Source of the DNA: Bacteroidota bacterium | GTDB taxonomy: Bacteria > Bacteroidota > Bacteroidia > Bacteroidales > Prolixibacteraceae | Reading direction: 5' to 3' | Assembly (NCBI GenBank): GCA_023488865.1 | Contig: JAMDDG010000030.1 | Span: forward strand, 1 to 21,686 | DNA: 21,686 bases | Part shown: piece by piece, positions 1 to 6,296 of the stretch | How positions within the stretch are numbered: the first letter of the stretch is position 1 | How the letters are laid out: each line of letters starts with the position of its first letter | Made by a program: the position numbers and the translations under genes | Notes under the pieces: generated by a model | Seen by the model: the letters and a program-made list of their open reading frames with translations, nothing else | What the model was told of the DNA's origin: nothing | The model's database searches: none

Positions 1-150
1 AAACCGGAGGTATTCTTTCATGGTTTTACCCAAAACCACTTTGTTGGCATCATAATATTTGAATGCCATTGGATTTTTTGATTGCGGTCCTTCGTACTTA
101 ATCTGGTCGATACCGGGAAAGTACGCTTTGTTTCCTTTAAAAGCTGTCAT
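1..150 (-). CDS. xylA: Xylose isomerase, N-terminal part (runs off left edge)
   Basis: Interconverts D-xylose and D-xylulose in the cytoplasm, the first step of the isomerase pathway. Only the first 50 codons are in the window. They read MTAFKGNKAYFPGIDQIKYE, then a segment with NPMAFKYYDANKVVLGKTM, the usual opening of bacterial xylose isomerases. The catalytic histidine and metal ligands lie outside the window. The ATG overlaps the TGA of the upstream xylB in an ATGA arrangement (4 bases shared), so the two genes are almost certainly co-transcribed and translationally coupled. Identification rests on the N-terminal sequence plus the xylB neighbour. Confidence 0.9.
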   Translation of the reverse strand, partial: MTAFKGNKAYFPGIDQIKYEGPQSKNPMAFKYYDANKVVLGKTMKEYLRF

Positions 151-1646
151 GAGGTTTGAATTTTTAATTGTTTGTTCAGTAGGTGTTTCCAATTTTGATA
201 GGCTTCTTCATATTGTTCCTTTTTGGAAATGTCGGGATGAACGGTTTCCCGTTTTTGCAGTCCGGCAAATGCTTCTTTGGCTGAGGCATAATATCCCGAT
301 CCGATCCCTGCGCCGCGGGCAGCGCCGACGGAGCCATCGGTGTCGTACAATTCAATGCTGGCGCCTGACACGCCTGCCAGCGTTTCCCGGAATACCGGAC
401 TGAGGAACATGTTTGCTTTGCCTGCGCGGATTACTTTGGCATGGATGCCGATCCCTTCCATAATTTCCATTCCGTATTTGAAAGAGAAGACAATCCCCTC
501 CTGTGCCGCGCGGAAAAGGTGGGCATCGGTATGGGTATTGAAACCGAGACCTGAAATTTGTGCCCCTGTATTGATATTCTGAAGCACACGTTCTGCCCCG
601 TTCCCGAATGGAAGAAAACTCAAACCTTCGGATCCGATGGCTACCGTGGCTGCTTTGTCGTTCATCTCCTGGTAAGAGAAGGCTTTATTCCCGACATATT
701 TGTTGAGCCAGGAATTCAGGATGCCGGTACCGTTGATGCAAAGCAACACGCCCAGGCGGGTGGCGTCGCTGGTATGGTTGACGTGCGCGAAAGTGTTTAC
801 CCGTGAAAGCGGATCGTATTTTACTTCGCCGCTGACCCCGTAAACAACCCCGGAGGTTCCAGCGGTGGCAGCTATTTCACCCGGGTTCAATACATTCAGC
901 GATAGCGCGTTGTTGGGCTGGTCGCCGGCACGGTAACTGATTTTGATCCCTTCGGACAACCCAAGTTCAGCGGCTGCTTCGGCATTTACTACTGACTGTA
1001 CAGAAAAAGTTGGGACAATTTCCGGGATCATGGAACGGTCGAAGCCATAATAGTTTAGCAGGCTTTCTGCCAAGGAATTCTCTTTGAAATTCCACAGAAT
1101 ACCTTCCGACAAGCCTCCGACCGTCGTTTTGATCTCTCCCGAGAGCTTCATGGCAATGTAATCGCCCGGTAACATGATTTTGTCGATACGGCTGTACAAT
1201 TCCGGTTCGTTCTCTTTGACCCATTTGAGTTTGGAGGCGGTGAAGTTGCCGGGTGAGTTCAGAAAGCCGGAGAGGCATGCCTCTTCTCCCAGATCCGCGA
1301 AAGCTTTGTTTCCGTAAACCGCTGCGCGTGAGTCGCACCAGATAATGGAGGGGCGCAGCACCTTCCGGTTTTTATCCACGGCGACCAATCCGTGCATCTG
1401 ATAAGAGATACCGATGGAATCAATGGTTTTGGGTGCAACTTTCGATGCAGCCAGCACCTCGTGAATCGCCAATTTTAGATTTTCCCACCACAACTCGGGC
1501 GCCTGTTCGGCCCATCCCGGTTGTAAAGCAGTGATTTTCATCTCCTGTTTCGGATAAAAAGCGGAAGCCAGGCACTTCCCGGTAGGCCCGTCAACGATAG
1601 ATGCCTTCACCGATGAACTTCCGATGTCAATTCCTAAAAGATACAT
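147..1646 (-). CDS. xylB: Xylulokinase (FGGY carbohydrate kinase)
   Basis: Phosphorylates D-xylulose to xylulose 5-phosphate for the pentose phosphate pathway. The 499-aa length is normal for the family. Visible landmarks are the N-terminal ATPase-fold phosphate loop (LLGIDIGSSSVKASIVDG, residues 3-20), the substrate-side segments GISYQMHGLVAVD (79-91) and IWCDSRA (102-108), and the likely catalytic Asp242 in AGDQPNNA. The second FGGY domain follows with TAGTSGVVYG, IRAGKANMFLSPVFRETLAG and a C-terminal GAARGAGIG. The gene overlaps xylA by 4 bases downstream and lies 54 bases after the GntR regulator gene. A putative operator (1678-1695) sits 32-49 bases before its start codon. I saw no clear TAnnTTTG promoter directly upstream, so it may also be transcribed from the regulator's promoter. 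A different FGGY sugar specificity is excluded mainly by the xylA neighbour. Confidence 0.92.
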   Translation of the reverse strand: MYLLGIDIGSSSVKASIVDGPTGKCLASAFYPKQEMKITALQPGWAEQAPELWWENLKLAIHEVLAASKVAPKTIDSIGISYQMHGLVAVDKNRKVLRPSIIWCDSRAAVYGNKAFADLGEEACLSGFLNSPGNFTASKLKWVKENEPELYSRIDKIMLPGDYIAMKLSGEIKTTVGGLSEGILWNFKENSLAESLLNYYGFDRSMIPEIVPTFSVQSVVNAEAAAELGLSEGIKISYRAGDQPNNALSLNVLNPGEIAATAGTSGVVYGVSGEVKYDPLSRVNTFAHVNHTSDATRLGVLLCINGTGILNSWLNKYVGNKAFSYQEMNDKAATVAIGSEGLSFLPFGNGAERVLQNINTGAQISGLGFNTHTDAHLFRAAQEGIVFSFKYGMEIMEGIGIHAKVIRAGKANMFLSPVFRETLAGVSGASIELYDTDGSVGAARGAGIGSGYYASAKEAFAGLQKRETVHPDISKKEQYEEAYQNWKHLLNKQLKIQTS

Positions 1647-1677
1647 AGCGGTATGATATTTAAATTGAATGTTTTAT

Positions 1678-1695
1678 CTGTTCTGTTGTATTCTG
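1678..1695. promoter_or_regulatory. Putative operator of the GntR-type xylose regulator, copy 1
   Basis: On the minus strand it reads CAGAATACAACAGAACAG. It shares 14 of 18 positions with the copy at 2715-2732, including an identical 8-base right half (CAGAACAG) and the left CAGAA. The two half-sites are direct repeats 10 bp apart, one helical turn. It lies between the regulator's stop codon and the xylB start. The operator role is inferred from repetition and placement. Confidence 0.55.
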
Positions 1696-1700
1696 ATGCT

Positions 1701-2696
1701 TTACAAGGATTCACGGATAATCAGTTCCGTAGGTACAAGAAAATCAAGCTTTTCATTGGCTACCGCAAATTCTGCCGCTTTCTTTCCCATTAATTTGAAA
1801 TCGGTTGAAATGACCGTGATCCCGTCTGATACAAATTTTTTCATCGGCGTGTCGTTGTAGGAAAGGATGCCAAAGTCTTCCCTAAGTTTGAACTTTTTCC
1901 GGTTGGCTTGTTCCAGAATGGCTGCCAGATCAATATCTTCAAAAACCATATAGACTTTCCCTACTTTGAGGTCCAGCTCGTCTGTATTGTATAGAACGCT
2001 GAATTTTAGGTTGTTGTCTGTACAGAATCTATTGACGTTTTCAACAGATTCGAATGGATGAAAGGTATATTCCGGATAGACACAGACTACTTCGTCGTAT
2101 TTTCTGAACAGATGCCATCCGGATACGAGACATCGGTAGACGGACGCGCCAAAATCCTGGTAAACCTTTGCCTGCCCGTTCCGGGCGTGAATGGACCAGT
2201 CTATCAAGAGCAGCTTGTCCGGGTCGATTTCACCGATGATCCCGGGGACTTCAGGGTGATCGAAGTTCATGATGATATAGGAACTGAACTTCCCGTTGCT
2301 GTTGTGTATGATGGATTTAAAGAGATCGAAATTGTAATGGTGAAAGTTGATATCGACCAGGGTATTTTTGGGCAGGTTTTGCTTGAACGAATTGTAAAGC
2401 ACCTCTTTGTAAGCCTTGAAAGTATCCAGAAAAAGAAATACCTGCTTTTGGGAGTGGATCACAAAATAACCTTTGTTTGGAATGGACTCAACGATCCCTC
2501 TTCTTTTTAACTCGTGATAGCTCTTGAAGACCGTGTCGCGCGAAAGCCCGGATTCTTTCATGATATCGTTCACCGAAGGCAATGGGTCGCCTTCCCTGAG
2601 CATTTTGAGATTGATGGAACGGATCAGTGCATCAACAAGCTGCTGCACCTTTGAAATTCCTGAGTTTAAATTGGGTTTGAAGCTAAATTTTTGCAT
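1701..2696 (-). CDS. GntR-family transcriptional regulator with sugar-binding-like C-terminal domain (probable xylose regulator)
   Basis: A 331-aa DNA-binding regulator. Residues about 15-80 form a GntR winged helix: REGDPLPSVNDIMKESGLSR is the recognition helix-turn-helix and LKRRGIVESIPNKGYFV is the wing. The remainder is not a FadR/HutC-type sensor. It resembles the periplasmic-binding-protein fold of LacI regulators, with GILSYNDTPMKKFVSDGITVISTDFKLMGKKAAEF near the C-terminus matching the usual LacI 'promoter-choice/hinge' segment. This architecture is common beside sugar operons in Bacteroidota. It is the first gene of the xylBA cluster and is divergent from the GH51 gene, so control of xylose and arabinoxylan genes is the natural inference. 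An 18-bp repeated motif overlaps its own predicted transcription start, suggesting autoregulation. The effector is not proven. Confidence 0.85.
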   Translation of the reverse strand: MQKFSFKPNLNSGISKVQQLVDALIRSINLKMLREGDPLPSVNDIMKESGLSRDTVFKSYHELKRRGIVESIPNKGYFVIHSQKQVFLFLDTFKAYKEVLYNSFKQNLPKNTLVDINFHHYNFDLFKSIIHNSNGKFSSYIIMNFDHPEVPGIIGEIDPDKLLLIDWSIHARNGQAKVYQDFGASVYRCLVSGWHLFRKYDEVVCVYPEYTFHPFESVENVNRFCTDNNLKFSVLYNTDELDLKVGKVYMVFEDIDLAAILEQANRKKFKLREDFGILSYNDTPMKKFVSDGITVISTDFKLMGKKAAEFAVANEKLDFLVPTELIIRESL

Positions 2697-2714
2697 TTAC
2701 AGGCTTAAATTCAT

Positions 2715-2732
2715 CTGTTCTGATCCGTTCTG
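2715..2732. promoter_or_regulatory. Putative operator of the GntR-type xylose regulator, copy 2
   Basis: On the minus strand it reads CAGAACGGATCAGAACAG, a close match to the copy at 1678-1695. It abuts the -7 element of the regulator's promoter on its downstream side, so a bound protein would cover the transcription start. It also sits in the divergent region shared with the arabinofuranosidase gene. Confidence 0.55.
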
Positions 2733-2760
2733 CAAATATAAATTTATAATGATGAAACAA
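2733..2760 (-). promoter_or_regulatory. Bacteroidota-type promoter of the GntR regulator (xyl operon)
   Basis: The minus strand carries TATATTTG (2733-2740), a full match to the TAnnTTTG -7 consensus, with TTG at 2758-2760 as a -33 candidate. The 17-base gap is slightly short of the usual 19-21. The start codon is about 36 bases downstream. Confidence 0.6.
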
Positions 2761-2838
2761 GATTGAAAAATTTATGTTGTTCAACAGCTAATTAGTTTGA
2801 TGGAATTTTCATCCTGGAAATAAAAATTTAAATAGTAT

Positions 2839-2867
2839 TTTGTACTTTTAATTTTTTATTATATTTG
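2839..2867 (+). promoter_or_regulatory. Bacteroidota-type promoter of the arabinofuranosidase gene
   Basis: TATATTTG at 2860-2867 matches TAnnTTTG exactly, with TTTG at 2839-2842 upstream. It decides the start of the gene: the in-frame TTG at 2865 lies inside the -7 box and cannot be the start, whereas the ATG at 2889 follows at a normal short leader distance. Confidence 0.6.
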
Positions 2868-2888
2868 AAAAGATTAAACCAAAGAATT

Positions 2889-4424
2889 ATGAAGAAATTT
2901 CCTTGCATTCGACTCCTGTTTTTCATCTTTTTGATGAATTTCGCCCATACCGGGGTATCCCAGAATCGCATCGTTGTTCACGCAGACCAACCCGGCGCTA
3001 AAATTGACAAGGCCATCTATGGTCAGTTTGCCGAACACCTGGGGCATTGTATTTATGGAGGAATTTATGTCGGGGAGAATTCTGAAATACCTAATATCAA
3101 AGGTTTTCGTTCGGACGTGGTTGCCGCTTTGAAAGATTTGAGCGTGCCCCTGGTGCGCTGGCCAGGAGGCTGTTTTGCCGATACCTACCACTGGAAAGAC
3201 GGGATTGGGCCCAAATCGGAGCGTCCCTCTATCGTGAATGTCCATTGGGGCGGAGTGACCGAAGACAACAGTTTTGGAACGCATGAATTTCTTGATTTCT
3301 GCGAACTGATCGGTGCTGACGCATACATTAACCTGAATGTGGGAAGCGGCACCATCCGGGAAGCTGCCGAGTGGATTGAGTATGTCACCTCTTCGAACGA
3401 AAGTCCGATGACCAAGTTGCGCAAGCAAAATGGCCGCGAAAAGCCCTGGAATGTGAAATACTGGGCCGTTGGAAACGAAACCTGGGGATGCGGTGGCAAT
3501 ATGCGTCCGGAATATTACGCAGACATTTACCGTAATTATTCCTCATTTATGCGTGCTCCCGGCATCTTCAAAATTGCCAGCGGGGCAAACGTGGAGGATT
3601 ACAAATGGACCGAAGTGCTGATGCGCGAAGCAGGCAGGATGATGAACGGACTCTCTTTGCACTATTATACGGTTCCCAACAATTGGCAAAAGAAGGGTTC
3701 AGCAACCGATTTTGATGAAGCAAAATGGTTTGTCACCCTTCAGAAAACATTGAAAATGGAAGAATTAGTCACCAAACATTCGGCCATTATGGACCAGTTT
3801 GATCCGAAAAAGCGGGTTGGATTGTTAGTCGACGAGTGGGGATGCTGGTACGATGTGGAACCGGGCACCAATCCCGGGTTTCTGTACCAGCAGAATTCGC
3901 TGCGCGATGCCCTGGTTGCCGGTATCAACCTGAATATCTTTAACAACCATGCCGACAGGGTGCGGATGAGCAACATTGCCCAGATGATCAATGTCTTGCA
4001 ATCGGTTATCCTGACGAAGGACAAAGAGATAGTTTTAACTCCGACTTACTATGTTTTCAAGATGTACAAAGTACACCAGGATGCAACAGCGCTGCCCGTT
4101 GAGATAAAATGCAATCAATATACGTTTGGCTCACAATCTATTGATGCCGTTAATTGCTCTGCCTCAGTTAAGAATGGGGTGGTGAGCATCACGCTTTGTA
4201 ACCTGGATCCGAATCAATCACAGGAGATCAGTTTCGACGTACCCGGATTCAATTTGTCAAAAGTATCCGGTAAAATTGTTACGGCCAACAAAATCAATGC
4301 CTACAACGATTTCGGGAAAAAGGAGGAGGTCTCTTTGGCCGATTTCAATGGAGCCAAAATCAACAAAGGTAAAATTGAAACGGTTTTGCCGTCTAAGTCG
4401 GTTGTTTTGATACAGTTGCAATAG
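2889..4424 (+). CDS. Secreted alpha-L-arabinofuranosidase, GH51
   Basis: Removes terminal alpha-L-arabinofuranosyl residues from arabinoxylan or arabinan. From the chosen ATG the protein is 511 aa. It opens with a signal peptide (MKK..., hydrophobic LLFFIFLMNF, then AHTGVSQ), so it is exported, probably to the periplasm. The GH51 catalytic barrel is unmistakable: IYGQFAEHLG (43-52), PLVRWPGGCFADTYHW (87-102), the acid/base Glu197 in WAVGNETWGCGG, and the nucleophile Glu316 in LLVDEWGCWYD. A C-terminal beta domain ends at VLPSKSVVLIQLQ. It is transcribed divergently from the xylose regulator and xylBA, which fits a joint arabinoxylan-degradation role: the enzyme debranches outside and xylose is consumed inside. 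An upstream TTG extension of 8 codons is rejected because it overlaps the promoter. No other glycoside hydrolases or SusCD genes are in the window. Confidence 0.93.
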   Translation: MKKFPCIRLLFFIFLMNFAHTGVSQNRIVVHADQPGAKIDKAIYGQFAEHLGHCIYGGIYVGENSEIPNIKGFRSDVVAALKDLSVPLVRWPGGCFADTYHWKDGIGPKSERPSIVNVHWGGVTEDNSFGTHEFLDFCELIGADAYINLNVGSGTIREAAEWIEYVTSSNESPMTKLRKQNGREKPWNVKYWAVGNETWGCGGNMRPEYYADIYRNYSSFMRAPGIFKIASGANVEDYKWTEVLMREAGRMMNGLSLHYYTVPNNWQKKGSATDFDEAKWFVTLQKTLKMEELVTKHSAIMDQFDPKKRVGLLVDEWGCWYDVEPGTNPGFLYQQNSLRDALVAGINLNIFNNHADRVRMSNIAQMINVLQSVILTKDKEIVLTPTYYVFKMYKVHQDATALPVEIKCNQYTFGSQSIDAVNCSASVKNGVVSITLCNLDPNQSQEISFDVPGFNLSKVSGKIVTANKINAYNDFGKKEEVSLADFNGAKINKGKIETVLPSKSVVLIQLQ

Positions 4425-4444
4425 TATTTTCGAACAAGTGGCGG

Positions 4445-4461
4445 GATGATTAAGAATCATC
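4445..4461. terminator. Small inverted repeat after the GH51 gene, possible terminator
   Basis: GATGATT and AATCATC form a perfect 7-bp stem around a 3-base loop (AAG), 21 bases after the GH51 stop codon. Only a weak T-run (ctaactttt) follows on the plus strand. It also marks the point where the truncated rhuM remnant on the other strand ends, so it may be a junction scar rather than a terminator. Confidence 0.35.
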
Positions 4462-4720
4462 TAACTTTTGTTTCCCTCGTTTTTTCTTCTATCGCACCGT
4501 GTTGAGTGGTATGTTCCAAAATGGAACTAACCACTTCTTCCTTCAATACTCCTGTTTCAAAAATATTTTTAAGGTGCTTGGTAACGGCTGGTCTTTGCAC
4601 CCCAAAAATTTCAGCAATTTTTTGTTGTGTTAGCCAGATGGTTTCGTTCTGCAAATAAATTTCCACTTTCACTTTGCCATTGGGCGTATAAGGAACTTAT
4701 ATTTTCAGCTCGTTCTGTTT
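4457..4720 (-). pseudogene. Truncated second rhuM-like gene
   Basis: On the minus strand an open stretch reads VPYTPNGKVKVEIYLQNETI, then WLTQQKIAEIFGVQRPAVTK, then HLKNIFETGVLKEEVVSSIL, then EHTTQHGAIEEKT. This is the N-terminal helix-turn-helix-like part of RhuM-family proteins (compare WLTQKLLAVLFEVDVRTISEHLINIF in the intact gene at 4909-5931). Upstream an in-frame TAA (4697-4699) separates it from a preceding KQNELKI. Downstream it stops at 4457, just where the family motif YYNLDAIISVGYRVNS would begin, so about three quarters of the gene is missing. It is a different sequence from the intact copy, not a recent duplicate. The longest open stretch without the stop uses a GTG at 4672 (71 codons). 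Confidence 0.75.
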
Positions 4721-4750
4721 TGCTAATGCCGTCTATCGGATGAAAATCTG

Positions 4751-4912
4751 CTAAAACTCAAAGTTATCATTCGATTGCACCCCTTGAGTGTAAGCTGGTA
4801 AATAGTATTTATCGTCCTTGTATTTCGGATCAATATCCCGAAATACAAATATTTTTGAGCGTCAGGTCGTTCAGTTTTAATTAAGCGCAGCCCGGAAACC
4901 GGAAGGTTTCAT
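4751..4912 (-). pseudogene. Decayed ORF fragment following rhuM
   Basis: An ATG at 4912 overlaps the rhuM stop (ATGA), the way a next operon gene would start. The frame opens MKPSGFRAALN and then hits several stops. It continues with a convincing protein stretch, FVFRDIDPKYKDDKYYLPAY then TQGVQSNDNFEF, ending at a TAG (4751-4753). The same frame runs on into the truncated rhuM remnant. I do not recognise the family. Placement between two rhuM copies suggests another gene of the original restriction-type operon, now degenerate. Confidence 0.5.
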
Positions 4913-5931
4913 TTTGTTGAATCTGGTTCATTTAATTTCTTTATGGCTTTGTCGAAATCACTTTCATACAACTGGTCCTGCGCAATGCGATATTTCTCAA
5001 ACTCAGTTTCAGCAAAAGCTTTTGCAATCTCTGCGGAAATAAGGCCTGGGTTATCGAGAATATCACGTTGGTTGAACTGCAAAAACGCATTGAGTTTCTG
5101 CACCCAATCATTCATGCTCATAGGTATGCCTCGTTCTGCTTGGTCCTCAGCATAGTCGAGGTACATGGTAATAAATCGGTCGAGGGATATTAATTCTTGT
5201 TCTTTCAAATAATTTTTGGCAATTGAAACATCTGTTTTGATAATTTTTCCATCGGGTGCATTTTTCCAGGAAGTTAAACCCATGTGCTCTTTTTCTGCAT
5301 TTGCTCTGTTCATTATTACTTCGGCAGCCGTTTGACCATGTATCGCATAATGCAATTTGTTTTGAACAGAAGCAAAGAATTTTTTTGTGGTAGTAGCATC
5401 TTTACTGTAATCCATTGCCGTAACATAGATGTCGGTAATTTTTTGGTAAAAAGCACGCTCGCTTGCCCTTATTTCGCGGATTTCGGCCAATAAATCGTCG
5501 AAATACTTTTTACTAAAGAAAGCTCCGTTTTTCAATCGTTCTTTATCGAGTACATAGCCACGAATGGCGAAATCGCGTAATATATTGGTTGCCCATTGTC
5601 GGAACTGGGTTGCTCGTTCGGAATTAACCCGATACCCAACAGAGATAATGGCATCGAGATTGTAAAATTGAGTGTTGTAGTTTTTGCCATCGGCGGCAGT
5701 TATCCGGAATCTCCGGATAACTGAACTGACTTCCAATTCATGGGAATTAAAAATATTTATTAAATGTTCACTAATCGTCCGGACATCAACCTCAAAAAGC
5801 ACGGCAAGCAACTTTTGGGTAAGCCATACGGTTTCATCTTCAATTCGCACATCAATGGTGCTTTCGCCTGCCTGTTTGGTGAAAACCAGAAACTCGGCTG
5901 TACTGTTGCGTATTTGAGTTTTTTTAGTCAT
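4909..5931 (-). CDS. RhuM family protein (virulence protein RhuM-like)
   Basis: A 340-aa protein of the RhuM family, named after a Salmonella pathogenicity-island gene and often embedded in type I restriction-modification operons; its molecular role is not established. Family hallmarks are WLTQKLLAVLFEVDVRTISEHLINIF (36-61, helix-turn-helix-like), the core FYNLDAIISVGYRVNSERATQFRQWAT (89-115), the segment SVQNKLHYAIHGQTAAEVIM plus NRANAEKEHMGLTSWK (188-223), and a C-terminal MSMNDWVQKLNAFLQFN. Length is typical and the frame is intact. Its start codon overlaps the end of a degenerate upstream gene by 8 bases (TATGACTAA), so it once formed a tightly packed operon with it. Today it has no functional partners in the window and may be a relic. 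Family assignment is strong, function uncertain. Confidence 0.88.
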   Translation of the reverse strand: MTKKTQIRNSTAEFLVFTKQAGESTIDVRIEDETVWLTQKLLAVLFEVDVRTISEHLINIFNSHELEVSSVIRRFRITAADGKNYNTQFYNLDAIISVGYRVNSERATQFRQWATNILRDFAIRGYVLDKERLKNGAFFSKKYFDDLLAEIREIRASERAFYQKITDIYVTAMDYSKDATTTKKFFASVQNKLHYAIHGQTAAEVIMNRANAEKEHMGLTSWKNAPDGKIIKTDVSIAKNYLKEQELISLDRFITMYLDYAEDQAERGIPMSMNDWVQKLNAFLQFNQRDILDNPGLISAEIAKAFAETEFEKYRIAQDQLYESDFDKAIKKLNEPDSTK

Positions 5932-6136
5932 ACTTCAATCCTCCCAATTGCTTATTAATTTCAGCTTCTAATGTGCGCTAATCGGCCAAAAGTGTATTTA
6001 AATTGGCCTTAAAACCGTTCATTTTGCTTTCAAAATCTTCAGTATTAATTCCAGAATGCTCAATCGTTATTCTCCTGGTTCCCATGGCTGGTGCATTTTT
6101 GCAATCTGCATCTTTTAACTGTGGATCTGTATCCGC
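5924..6136 (-). pseudogene. C-terminal remnant of the gene that preceded rhuM (possibly a type I restriction-modification subunit)
   Basis: The minus frame reads ADTDPQLKDADCKNAPAMGT, then RRITIEHSGINTEDFESKMN, then GFKANLNTLLAD, an in-frame TAG, then RTLEAEINKQLGGLKYD and a stop that overlaps the rhuM ATG. The ending is typical of a coiled, charged C-terminus of an HsdM-like or related restriction-operon protein, but I cannot be sure which. The protein is cut off at its N-terminal side at about 6136 and carries an internal stop, so it is non-functional. It shows that rhuM was once the second gene of a larger operon whose front was deleted, probably when the STAND gene arrived. Confidence 0.6.
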
Positions 6137-6279
6137 TCAAAGAGTTTAACCAAAACTATTTCAACCAAGCCTTTATCTTTGGAATAATATCGAACGATTG
6201 GATTTGAACCAATCTGATTGGGATAGTAAATCCTTGACCAGCTGGTATGCGTAGAAAATAAGAAAATTAGTCTCTTCAT
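6115..6279 (-). CDS. Small ORF downstream of the STAND gene, unknown function
   Basis: A 54-codon frame (MKRLIFLFSTHTSWSRIYYP ... KLFERIQIHS) starts 17 bases after the STAND gene stop, on the same strand. It overlaps the restriction-gene remnant in another frame by 22 bases. Its N-terminus is mildly hydrophobic but too short for a clear signal peptide. No family is recognised. It could be a real accessory peptide, the N-terminal stub of a gene cut by the same deletion that truncated the restriction gene, or a chance frame. Confidence 0.3.
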   Translation of the reverse strand: MKRLIFLFSTHTSWSRIYYPNQIGSNPIVRYYSKDKGLVEIVLVKLFERIQIHS

Positions 6280-6296
6280 ATAAGTTTTAACACATT

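Noticed and set aside
967..1338. Minus-strand ORF overlapping xylB in another frame
   Set aside because: A shadow of xylB with an arginine-rich, low-quality translation and no signals of its own.
2865..2888. TTG start giving an 8-codon longer arabinofuranosidase
   Set aside because: The TTG is part of the TATATTTG promoter box, and the ATG at 2889 begins a normal signal peptide.
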